Positions 37,043 to 44,502 of a stretch of 56,335 bases of DNA are shown piece by piece. Made by a program: the position numbers and the translations under genes. How positions within the stretch are numbered: position 1 is the first letter of the stretch; the number at the start of each line of letters is the position of its first letter. Source of the stretch: Flavobacteriales bacterium (GTDB lineage Bacteria > Bacteroidota > Bacteroidia > Flavobacteriales_E > Vicingaceae). Location: assembly GCA_013359255.1 (NCBI GenBank), contig JABWCF010000017.1:1-56335 (forward strand). The letters are read 5' to 3'. The notes beneath the pieces were generated by a model. The model worked only from the letters and a program-made list of their open reading frames with translations. It was not told where the DNA came from and did no database searches.

Positions 37043-38059
37043 CTATTTATTTTGAATAGTGTTTTTTAACTCATCACTTATAAACTCTGCTATTTCTCCT
37101 CCTGAGGTTGTATAAATAATATAAACACGTATGTTTTTTTCTTTTTCCAAAAAGGCAAGCGTTTTTTCTAAACCCATTACCATAAAAGCGGTGGCATAGG
37201 CATCGGCATCAATACATGTATTAGTTACAACCGTTACACTTAAAAGGCTGTTTTCTGCAGGATGCCCTGTAATAGGATTTATTGTGTGTGAATACTTTTT
37301 TCCGTTTTTAATATAAAATTTACGATAGTTTCCGGAGGTAGCCATAGCCTTATCGGTGAGTGATATTACGGTAGATAGTTCTCTTTTATTACTATTTTCA
37401 ATCGGTTTATCTATGCCAATTTTCCAATCTTCGCCATTTGCATTTTTACCTTTTGTTTTTATTTCGCCACCTATTTCTACCATATAATTAGTTATATTAT
37501 TTTTTTCTAAATAATCTGCAATAAGGTCAACACTATATCCTTGTGCAATGGCATTAAAATCTAATTGAATTCCGGGTGTTTCTTTACGCAAAAAAAGGTT
37601 TTCTTTTAGTTCCGTTTTATCTAGTCCTATCCAATGCAACATGCTATCAATTATTAAACTGTCATTTATGGCAATGGTATCTTTGCCGAAGCCCCACGCA
37701 TTTACAAGTGGAGCTACGGTGGGGTCAAAAAGCCCGTTTGTTTGCCGGTAAATGACGATTGATTTTTTATATACTTCGGCAAATAAAGGGTCTACTACCA
37801 CACCGGAGTCAGATTGGTTAAACTTGGAAATAGTTGAATTGGGCTTATAGGTTGACATGGATAAATCAATAGCCATCAAAAGAGAATCTAACTGTGTTTG
37901 CAGGCTTACAGAATGCCCAATGTAGGTAATGTGATAAGTGGTACCTTGTGCATAGCCTTGCATTTTTACTTCTGTAGGGGTATTGTTACAAGCTGTTAGT
38001 AAGAATGAAAGGATAAACAGAGAATAATAGTAAACTTTTGATTTTTGATTTTTTTGCAT
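37043..38059 (-). CDS. apbE: FAD:protein FMN transferase (ApbE), lipoprotein
   Basis: A 338-residue ApbE-family protein with a lipoprotein signal peptide (lipobox LTAC, C24). It covalently attaches FMN from FAD to Thr residues of redox proteins such as NqrB, NqrC or RnfG. Family marks: GTTYHITYIG (about 40), DPTVAPLVNAWGF, DFNAIAQGYSVD (about 168-179), MVEIGGEIKTKG and the Thr/Ser-rich YSHTINPITGHPAE. It is the last gene of the pyrR-pyrB-STAS-rnz-apbE run and begins 4 bases after rnz. Confidence 0.93.
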   Translation of the reverse strand: MQKNQKSKVYYYSLFILSFLLTACNNTPTEVKMQGYAQGTTYHITYIGHSVSLQTQLDSLLMAIDLSMSTYKPNSTISKFNQSDSGVVVDPLFAEVYKKSIVIYRQTNGLFDPTVAPLVNAWGFGKDTIAINDSLIIDSMLHWIGLDKTELKENLFLRKETPGIQLDFNAIAQGYSVDLIADYLEKNNITNYMVEIGGEIKTKGKNANGEDWKIGIDKPIENSNKRELSTVISLTDKAMATSGNYRKFYIKNGKKYSHTINPITGHPAENSLLSVTVVTNTCIDADAYATAFMVMGLEKTLAFLEKEKNIRVYIIYTTSGGEIAEFISDELKNTIQNK

Positions 38060-38063
38060 ATTT

Positions 38064-38978
38064 TTAATCTACTAGAAAAACGTTGCCTTCGTTGGCTAGT
38101 TCTGTGTTTTCAAACACTTCTTTGGCTTCGGCAAGTAATGTTTGAAGATTACTATATCGATTAGAGAAATGTCCGATAATTAATTTTTTTACTTCGGCAT
38201 TTTTAGCAATTTGTGCTGCTTGTTTAGCCGTAGAGTGAAAGGTGGTTTTCGCTCTTTCTTCTTGTTCATTGGCAAATGTAGCTTCGTGGTACAGTAAATC
38301 AATTTTTTTGATTTGTTCGGCAAGGGAAGGCAAATAGGCTGTATCGGAGCAGTAAGCATAGCCGAGTGAAGGTGGTGCATCAAAAGTGAGAATGTTATTT
38401 TTAATTATTTCCCCTTCTGTATTTTTATAGTCTTTTCCTAATTTCAATTCGTTGTAAAATTCAAGCGGGATATTATGAGCCATGCAGGCGATTTTATTTA
38501 TTTTTTTAGCTTTTCTTTTTTCTTTAAACAAAAATCCGGTACAAGGTATTCTGTGGTTTAGAATAAGTGTAGAAACGGTAATATTTTTATCTTCATAAAT
38601 TATTTCAGTTTTTTTTGAATTTATGGAAAAAAAAGATAGTTTAAATCGCAAGGTGGTATCGGAAACTTTAAATTGTAAATCTATTATTTCTTTCAGTTCG
38701 GCCGGAGCATATAAATTTATTTCTGTTTGTCGCCCCAACAAGTGCATGGTAGAGAGTAGCCCTATTAATCCCAAATAATGGTCGCCATGCAGGTGACTAA
38801 TAAAAATACATTTAATGCGTTGAATTTTGACTCCGTATTTTCGCAAACGATTTTGAGTCCCCTCTCCGCAATCTATAAGAAACAAGTTTTCGTTGCAATT
38901 TAAAATTTGTGCAGAATGATTTCTGTTAAGTGCGGGCGAAGCGGAAGAAGAACCAAGTATAGTAACGCTAAGTGGCAT
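38064..38978 (-). CDS. rnz: Ribonuclease Z
   Basis: A 304-residue metallo-beta-lactamase-fold tRNA 3' endonuclease. The zinc motif HxHxDH is SHLHGDHYLGL, with H62, H64, D66 and H67; LGSSSASPALNRNHSAQIL (about 8-26), GCGEGTQNR-like IDCGEGTQNRLR and the late YCSDTAY and HSTAKQAA segments are all typical. It removes 3' trailers of pre-tRNAs or may act on other RNAs. It follows the STAS gene by 3 bases. Confidence 0.93.
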   Translation of the reverse strand: MPLSVTILGSSSASPALNRNHSAQILNCNENLFLIDCGEGTQNRLRKYGVKIQRIKCIFISHLHGDHYLGLIGLLSTMHLLGRQTEINLYAPAELKEIIDLQFKVSDTTLRFKLSFFSINSKKTEIIYEDKNITVSTLILNHRIPCTGFLFKEKRKAKKINKIACMAHNIPLEFYNELKLGKDYKNTEGEIIKNNILTFDAPPSLGYAYCSDTAYLPSLAEQIKKIDLLYHEATFANEQEERAKTTFHSTAKQAAQIAKNAEVKKLIIGHFSNRYSNLQTLLAEAKEVFENTELANEGNVFLVD

Positions 38979-38981
38979 TTT

Positions 38982-39368
38982 TTATTCGGGCAAGTCTTCT
39001 CCTAAATCTCTTTCTACTTCTTCCATAAATATAAAATCTATGGCTTCATTAAGGGTAGGGGTAATGTTTAAGATGTTTTCGAGTTGTGAAATACGGATTA
39101 GTTTTTTTACGGATTCTTGTAAACAAGCCACTACAAAGGTGCCTTTATTTTCTTTACACAAACGGTGTGTAATTAAGATAGCACTAAGCCCAGATGAGTC
39201 GCAAAAACGAGTATTGGATAAATCAAAAATAATGTTTCTAAACCCTTCTGAAGCCAGCAAAACAATATGGGCTTTTAATACGGGGGCGTTGTGTGTATCG
39301 AGTTTTTCGATTTCCGTTTTTACGATAGCGTAATTTTCTGATTTATTAATTGAAAAAGGTGTTTCCAT
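38982..39368 (-). CDS. STAS-domain (anti-sigma-factor antagonist-like) protein
   Basis: A 128-residue single-domain STAS protein with an acidic C-terminal tail. The phosphorylation motif reads FCDSSGLSAIL (about 55-65); the two Ser of DSSG are the candidate phospho-sites by analogy to SpoIIAA. Such proteins bind an anti-sigma factor or kinase when unphosphorylated. The start is taken at ATG 39368; the first 14 residues from 39410 lie over the end of pyrB and have no family match. It sits between pyrB (7 bases) and rnz (3 bases). Confidence 0.85.
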   Translation of the reverse strand: METPFSINKSENYAIVKTEIEKLDTHNAPVLKAHIVLLASEGFRNIIFDLSNTRFCDSSGLSAILITHRLCKENKGTFVVACLQESVKKLIRISQLENILNITPTLNEAIDFIFMEEVERDLGEDLPE

Positions 39369-39375
39369 AATTTTA

Positions 39376-40317
39376 TTACAATGTTGCAGTAGGTTTTGTT
39401 TTTCCGGCAAGCAGATATAGAACAGCCATGCGTATGGCTACTCCGTTTTCAACTTGATTTAAGATAATTGAGTGTTTGCTGTCGGCTACATCGCTGGTTA
39501 TTTCTACTCCTCTGTTAATAGGACCAGGGTGCATTATAAGAATTTCTTTATTTAGTTTCTTTACTTTTTGAAGGGTTAAACCGTATAACATGCTGTATTC
39601 TCTGAGAGAAGGGAAGTATTTTATTTGCTGACGTTCTAATTGAATACGAAGCATCATGGCCACATCGCACCATTGAAGAGCTTTATTTAAATCGGTTTCT
39701 GTTTCTACTTGCAAAGAACTAATATATTTTGGCAGTAGAGTAGAGGGGCCACAAACTTTTACGTTTGCTCCTAGTTTTTGAAGGCAAAAAATGTTAGATA
39801 GGGCTACTCTAGAATGAAGAATGTCGCCAACAATTAAAATGTTTTTATCTTTCAATGTTCCCAATTTTTCTTTTATAGAATAAGCGTCTAATAGAGCTTG
39901 AGTAGGGTGTTCGTGTGCTCCGTCTCCGGCATTTATAATGGTTGCATTTACATTTTTAGATAGAAATGCAGCCGCTCCTGCATTGGGGTGACGCATTACC
40001 AGCATATCGACCTTCATGGACAAGATGTTATTTACGGTATCTATTAATGTTTCTCCTTTTGATACAGAGGAGGAGGAGGAGGAAAAATTGATAATGTCGG
40101 CCGAGAGGCGTTTTTCTGCTAATTCAAATGAGAGTTTGGTTCGGGTAGAGTTTTCAAAAAATAGGTTGCAAATGGTAATGTCGCGTAATGAAGGTACTTT
40201 TTTAATGGGTCGGTTTATAATTTCTTTAAAATTGTCGGCCGTATTAAAAATAAGTTCTATATCGTCTTTTATAAGGTCTTTAATTCCCAGTAGGTGGTTT
40301 ACGCTTAGTTTATTCAT
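39376..40317 (-). CDS. pyrB: Aspartate carbamoyltransferase catalytic chain
   Basis: A 313-residue ATCase. The carbamoyl-phosphate motif FFENSTRTKLSFE spans about 53-65 (S-T-R-T at 57-60) and HPGPINRGVEI is the late family signature. In the 80s loop (about 77-90) there is a run of six Ser (79-84) before the K87 of SKGET. The start is the ATG at 40317, giving a one-base overlap with the pyrR stop (TGATG); a GTG immediately before is less likely. It works in pyrimidine synthesis and is co-transcribed with pyrR. Confidence 0.93.
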   Translation of the reverse strand: MNKLSVNHLLGIKDLIKDDIELIFNTADNFKEIINRPIKKVPSLRDITICNLFFENSTRTKLSFELAEKRLSADIINFSSSSSSVSKGETLIDTVNNILSMKVDMLVMRHPNAGAAAFLSKNVNATIINAGDGAHEHPTQALLDAYSIKEKLGTLKDKNILIVGDILHSRVALSNIFCLQKLGANVKVCGPSTLLPKYISSLQVETETDLNKALQWCDVAMMLRIQLERQQIKYFPSLREYSMLYGLTLQKVKKLNKEILIMHPGPINRGVEITSDVADSKHSIILNQVENGVAIRMAVLYLLAGKTKPTATL

Positions 40318-40859
40318 CACTTTTGCGAGTATAAAAGTATTTGGTCTTTTTTATCGGTTTCTTTCCATTGTACGAGTACTCTTTCTGATTCAATGGTATC
40401 TACTTCTTTGCCAACATAGTTAGCCTGAATAGGCAAATGCCGTGTAAAACGTCTGTCTATAAGTACTAGTAATTCTACCAACGAAGGTCGACCAAAGGCG
40501 AGCATAGCGTCTAATCCGGCTCTAATGGTACGTCCGGTGTACAATACATCATCGATTAGTATTACTTTTTTTCCTTCTAAGATAAAATCTATTTCAGTAG
40601 GGGTTGGAATCAAAACGCTTTCTCTTCTTCTAAAATCGTCTCGATGAAAGGTAATATCTATTTTTCCAATTTCTATTTTTTTATTACCTGTAATTTTAGT
40701 GAGGTAGGTATGTATGCGTTGGGCTACAAAGATGCCTCTGGGTTGCAAGCCTAAAATGGCTGTATTTGAAAAGTCTCCATGGTTTTCTATAAGTTCGTAG
40801 CAGAGTCGTTGTAAAGTAAACTCTAATTCCTTGCTGTTTAAAATTACTCGTTCTTTCAT
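40317..40859 (-). CDS. pyrR: PyrR: bifunctional pyrimidine regulator / uracil phosphoribosyltransferase
   Basis: A 180-residue PyrR protein. The PRPP-binding motif VILIDDVLYTGRTIRA lies at about 96-111, and LGLQPRGIFVAQRI and RRESVLIPTPTEIDF are typical. In Firmicutes PyrR controls pyr transcription by attenuation. I see no PyrR-binding loop or attenuator in the short leader here, so in this organism its uracil phosphoribosyltransferase activity may be the relevant one. First gene of the pyrR-pyrB-STAS-rnz-apbE run. Confidence 0.92.
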   Translation of the reverse strand: MKERVILNSKELEFTLQRLCYELIENHGDFSNTAILGLQPRGIFVAQRIHTYLTKITGNKKIEIGKIDITFHRDDFRRRESVLIPTPTEIDFILEGKKVILIDDVLYTGRTIRAGLDAMLAFGRPSLVELLVLIDRRFTRHLPIQANYVGKEVDTIESERVLVQWKETDKKDQILLYSQK

Positions 40860-40871
40860 AAAATACCTTTA

Positions 40872-40879
40872 CAAATATA
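40872..40879 (-). promoter_or_regulatory. Predicted -7 element for the pyrR operon
   Basis: On the minus strand this reads TATATTTG, a perfect TAnnTTTG match, 13 bases before the pyrR ATG (40859). The leader would be short, about 7-8 bases, which leaves no room for an attenuator. The -33 region is ATTA-like only. Confidence 0.4.
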
Positions 40880-40907
40880 AAAGTTTTTTTTCAGCTTAAT
40901 AGGAAAT

Positions 40908-40937
40908 AAAAAGCCCGACAAGTTTGTCGGGCTTTTT
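40908..40937 (-). terminator. Rho-independent terminator for rpsA
   Basis: AAGCCCGACA (40911-40920), a 4-base loop, and TGTCGGGCTT (40925-40934) form a perfect 10-bp G+C-rich stem, extended by A:T pairs on both sides and followed on the minus strand by a T-rich run. It lies about 21 bases beyond the rpsA stop. It is the clearest terminator in the window and could also act on the opposite strand. Confidence 0.85.
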
Positions 40938-40958
40938 ATTAAGTTATTTTTAGAAATC

Positions 40959-42761
40959 TTATTCGCCTTTTTCACCTTTTTCCATTTCTTTTTTCAGTTT
41001 GGCTAATCCATCGAGATCGCCAAGTGTCGTTTTTTCAACATTTTCCTGAACTTTTTTCACGGCTTTTTTAGTTTCCTTTTCTTTCGCTTTTACTTCTTCT
41101 ACTTCTTTTTTCTTTTCTTCTTCAATAACTTCACGCACTATGTGGCTATGAGAAACCACTATTTTTCGATTTGCTTTATTGAATTCTAATACACGGAAAA
41201 GAAGTTTTTCGTCAACCTTAGCCTCCGAGTTATCTGCTTTTAGAATATTTTTTCTTGAGCAGAAACCTTCTACTCCATAAGGTAAAGAAACGGTTACGCC
41301 TCCTTTGTTATTTATTTCTGTAATGGTTCCTTCGTGCTCGGAATTAAGAGTAAATACGGTTTCAAAAACATCCCAAGGGTTTTCCTCTAGTTGTTTATGG
41401 CCAAGTTTTAATCTACGGTTGTCTTTATCTATTTCTAAAATAATAACGTCCATAGAATCGCCCATTTTAGTAAGCTCTGATGGATGATTTATTTTTTTAC
41501 TCCAAGATAAGTCCGAAATGTGTACTAACCCATCTACTCCGGATTCCAACTCAACAAAAACGCCAAAGTCGGAAATGTTTGTTACTTTACCGGTGTGTTT
41601 AGATTCTACAGGATATTTTTTTTCAATATCTTGCCATGGGTCAGGTGTAAGTTGCTTGATCCCTAATGACATCTTTCTCTCTTCTTTATCTAAAGAAAGA
41701 ATAAGAGCTTCTACATCTTGCCCTACTTTGAAAAATTCTTGAGCAGGTTTTAAGTGGTTGCTCCATGTTATTTCCGACACGTGTATTAAACCTTCTATGC
41801 CCGGTTGAATTTCTACAAATGCACCATAATCGGCTACCACCACCACTTTTCCTGTAACTTTTTCTCCTACTTTCAAATTTTCATCGAGAGATTCCCATGG
41901 ATGGGGTTGTAATTGTTTTACACCCAAAGCAATTCGTTTTTTATCGTCATCAAAATCTAAAATAACCACATTAATTTTAGAATCTAGTTGAACTATTTCT
42001 TCGGGATGAGTAATTCTTCCCCAAGATAAATCAGTGATATGTATTAAACCATCAACTCCACCTAAGTCAATAAATACTCCGTAAGAGGTAATGTTTTTAA
42101 CGGTACCTTCAAGTACCTGCCCTTTTTCAAGTTTGCCAATAATTTGTTTTTTCTGTTCTTCTAACTCGGCTTCAATAAGAGCTTTATGTGAAACTACTAC
42201 GTTTCTGAATTCGGGGTTTATTTTTACTACTTTAAAATCCATTGTTTTTCCTACAAACACATCATAGTCGCGTATGGGTTTTACGTCAATCTGAGAGCCT
42301 GGCAGGAATGCCTCAATACCGAAAACATCTACAATTAATCCGCCTTTTGTACGGCATTTTACGTAACCTTTAATAATTTCTTCAGAGTTAAGAGCTTCAT
42401 TCACTCGGTCCCAAGCTTTCATGGAACGAGCCTTTTTGTGAGAAAGAATAAGTTGCCCGTTTTTATCTTCTTGCGATTCAATAAAAACTTCAATTTGGTC
42501 GCCAACCTTAATATCAGGATTGTAACGCACTTCAGAAAGCGGAATAACGGCTTCTGATTTATACCCGATATTTACTACAATATCGCGATTGTTTTTTGCT
42601 ACAATAGTGCCTATTATTACATCGTGTGCAGTAATTGACGTTAGCGTGTTGTTGTAAACGCCTTCCATTTGCTGGCGTTCGTTTTTGGAATAAGTAGTAT
42701 CATACTTTCCAAGGTGATCCCAATCAAAACTTTCTAATGGGGTGATTTTTTTTTCAGACAT
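40959..42761 (-). CDS. rpsA: 30S ribosomal protein S1
   Basis: A 600-residue protein with six S1 RNA-binding domains, each beginning with a GTV/GKV-type strand and a GVFV/GAFV/GLIV core (about 42-110, 125-190, 213-280, 298-365, 383-452, 467-535). The sixth is divergent. A Lys/Glu-rich tail of about 60 residues follows. It promotes mRNA binding to the 30S subunit. The gene has its own predicted promoter and terminator and a leader with two hairpins, consistent with autoregulation as for S1 in other bacteria (inferred). Confidence 0.93.
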   Translation of the reverse strand: MSEKKITPLESFDWDHLGKYDTTYSKNERQQMEGVYNNTLTSITAHDVIIGTIVAKNNRDIVVNIGYKSEAVIPLSEVRYNPDIKVGDQIEVFIESQEDKNGQLILSHKKARSMKAWDRVNEALNSEEIIKGYVKCRTKGGLIVDVFGIEAFLPGSQIDVKPIRDYDVFVGKTMDFKVVKINPEFRNVVVSHKALIEAELEEQKKQIIGKLEKGQVLEGTVKNITSYGVFIDLGGVDGLIHITDLSWGRITHPEEIVQLDSKINVVILDFDDDKKRIALGVKQLQPHPWESLDENLKVGEKVTGKVVVVADYGAFVEIQPGIEGLIHVSEITWSNHLKPAQEFFKVGQDVEALILSLDKEERKMSLGIKQLTPDPWQDIEKKYPVESKHTGKVTNISDFGVFVELESGVDGLVHISDLSWSKKINHPSELTKMGDSMDVIILEIDKDNRRLKLGHKQLEENPWDVFETVFTLNSEHEGTITEINNKGGVTVSLPYGVEGFCSRKNILKADNSEAKVDEKLLFRVLEFNKANRKIVVSHSHIVREVIEEEKKKEVEEVKAKEKETKKAVKKVQENVEKTTLGDLDGLAKLKKEMEKGEKGE

Positions 42762-42780
42762 TTTTTTTATCGTTTGTATC

Positions 42781-42842
42781 CTGTTTTCGAGTCCGGCATA
42801 AAACAGAAGAGGTTTTTATTAACTACCATGCCGAATAGGTAG
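42781..42842 (-). ncRNA. Structured leader of rpsA mRNA (two hairpins)
   Basis: Between the predicted promoter and the rpsA start two inverted repeats can be seen: CTGTTTT/AAAACAG (42781-42787 and 42800-42806) and CTACC/GGTAG (42823-42827 and 42838-42842). Both would fold as hairpins in the transcript, with loops of 12 and 10 bases. A cis-regulatory role is an inference. Confidence 0.35.
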
Positions 42843-42856
42843 CTTTTAAAGGGCTG

Positions 42857-42887
42857 CAAATGTCGTTAAATTTTGTTGAGAAACAAA
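42857..42887 (-). promoter_or_regulatory. Predicted rpsA promoter
   Basis: Read on the minus strand: TTTG (42884-42887), a 19-base spacer, then GACATTTG (42857-42864), one mismatch from the Bacteroidota -7 consensus TAnnTTTG. The spacing is ideal. The transcript would start about 90 bases before the rpsA ATG. The element begins 9 bases from the end of the upstream glycan gene. Confidence 0.45.
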
Positions 42888-42895
42888 ATTAGGGG

Positions 42896-43954
42896 TTATT
42901 TTTTTCTGAGGGTAGGCAGATATAGGAGGAAAAATATAAAAATTATGTAGGCAACATCAACTAATATTAGAAGGGATGGGGAATCTGATGTTGATAAAAC
43001 CTGAAGGAAAGCCAGCATATTAGCTATTAAAGAAATTGAAAATAATAATAAGGCAATTTTATTATCAGAAAAACCTTTATACGAAAGATGATGTGTGGTA
43101 TGGTCTTTTCCGCCTATAAACGGAGATTTTCCTTTTCTAATTCTGTTAATAAATACCGTAGTGGTATCGGTTATCGGTACTATAAATGACAAAATAAAGC
43201 TAAGCCATAGGGTGTTGTTTAGTAAGGATGTATTTTCGGCCGGATTTTTTGAAAAAAAAAGAATACTTAATCCGGCTAAGCTAACACCTAAAAATTGGCT
43301 GCCGGTATCGCCCATAAACATTTTTGAGGGATTTTTATTGAATATAAGAAAACTCAATAGAATGCCCAGTAGCCCAATAACTATAAATGTAAATACAGTA
43401 ATAGAAGGTTGTGTAAAAATATTTATGGCTATAAAATGCATACAAATGGTAATAGAAATAAGGGTGGTTATACCATCCATATTATCGAGCATGTTTAATG
43501 AATTCATTAAGCCTACAACCCAAAGTACCGTAGTGAGGTAATTGAGCCATATTGTATCAAAGAGTGGAATATAGAGTTGATGGTAAATAAGGACAAAGGC
43601 ACATATTAGTTGAGAAACAAATTTTAATAGTGGTTTTGTGTTATAGGCATCATCGGCAAGGCCCATTAAGAAGGCTAGCGAAGAGGCAATAATTAATCCT
43701 CTTAGTTGAATATTTATTTCGGTATAACCGAAGTTGAATAAAAGGAAATAAGAGGCCACAGAAATTAAAAAAGCAATATAAAATCCAATTCCACCAAGAG
43801 CTGGCTTTTGTTCATTGCTCCAGCGTATCAACCTTTCATCGGTATTGCGGATTCCAAGGTTTCTTGAAAATTTTAATAGGATGGTGTAAATAATATAGCC
43901 AAACGATAAAATGCCGATAAAAAATAAAAGTAATTTAAGAATTGGTGCACTCAT
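42896..43954 (-). CDS. WecA/MraY-type undecaprenyl-phosphate sugar-phosphate transferase
   Basis: A 352-residue polytopic protein with about ten or eleven helices. It carries the family catalytic motifs: DDAYNTKPLLKF (about 100-111, DDxx region), NMLDNMDG (about 154-161), FMGDTGSQFLG (about 213-223) and the HH signature in HTTHHLSYKG (about 286-295). It transfers a sugar-1-phosphate to the lipid carrier, initiating exopolysaccharide or O-antigen synthesis. It is the last gene of the polysaccharide run; gap to rfbC is 3 bases. Confidence 0.9.
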   Translation of the reverse strand: MSAPILKLLLFFIGILSFGYIIYTILLKFSRNLGIRNTDERLIRWSNEQKPALGGIGFYIAFLISVASYFLLFNFGYTEINIQLRGLIIASSLAFLMGLADDAYNTKPLLKFVSQLICAFVLIYHQLYIPLFDTIWLNYLTTVLWVVGLMNSLNMLDNMDGITTLISITICMHFIAINIFTQPSITVFTFIVIGLLGILLSFLIFNKNPSKMFMGDTGSQFLGVSLAGLSILFFSKNPAENTSLLNNTLWLSFILSFIVPITDTTTVFINRIRKGKSPFIGGKDHTTHHLSYKGFSDNKIALLLFSISLIANMLAFLQVLSTSDSPSLLILVDVAYIIFIFFLLYLPTLRKK

Positions 43955-43957
43955 CTT

Positions 43958-44500
43958 TTAGAATGGAGAAACAAGTTGGTTAAATAATATACCGAGCTTA
44001 TCTTTCTCTGAAATAATAGGACTTTGTTCATGCCAATCGATGCCGATTTTAGGATCATTCCATAGAATACTATGTTCGCTCTCTTTTGAATAGAAATTAC
44101 TGCATTTATAAACAAAGACGGTATTATTTTCTTTGGCAATAAATCCATGAGCAAATCCCTCGGGAATATATAACATGGTTTTATTTTCTTCGTTTAGTTC
44201 AATTGAAAAGTATTTCCCATAAGTATTGGATTTTTTTCTAATGTCAACCGCTACATCAAGCACAGAACCTTTTATAACACGAACTAATTTTGCCTGAGAA
44301 TAGGGAGGGGCTTGAAAATGAAGCCCACGCAGTACCCCTTTACGAGAAACAGATTGATTGTCTTGAACAAACTTAATGTCAATTCCATTTTTAGCAAAAA
44401 TATTTTCGTTATACGATTCAAAAAAACACCCTCTGTCGTCCTCAAAAACAGTAGGCTGTATAACGATTAAGTCATTTATAGAAGTGCGAGAAAATTTCAT
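43958..44500 (-). CDS. rfbC: dTDP-4-dehydrorhamnose 3,5-epimerase
   Basis: A 180-residue cupin-fold epimerase acting in dTDP-L-rhamnose formation. Marks are RGCFFESYNE (about 23-32), VLRGLHFQAPPYSQAKLVRV (about 54-73, with the catalytic His), VAVDIRKKS and YIPEGFAHGF (about 116-125). The partner genes rfbA, rfbB and rfbD are not in this window, so the sugar nucleotide is made with enzymes encoded elsewhere. It lies 2 bases after the tyrosine kinase gene. Confidence 0.93.
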   Translation of the reverse strand: MKFSRTSINDLIVIQPTVFEDDRGCFFESYNENIFAKNGIDIKFVQDNQSVSRKGVLRGLHFQAPPYSQAKLVRVIKGSVLDVAVDIRKKSNTYGKYFSIELNEENKTMLYIPEGFAHGFIAKENNTVFVYKCSNFYSKESEHSILWNDPKIGIDWHEQSPIISEKDKLGILFNQLVSPF

Positions 44501-44502
44501 GA

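Noticed and set aside
40859-40960. PyrR-dependent attenuator upstream of pyrR
   Set aside because: The only hairpin in the gap is the rpsA terminator 21 bases past rpsA, and the predicted pyrR promoter lies downstream of it, leaving about 8 bases of leader.
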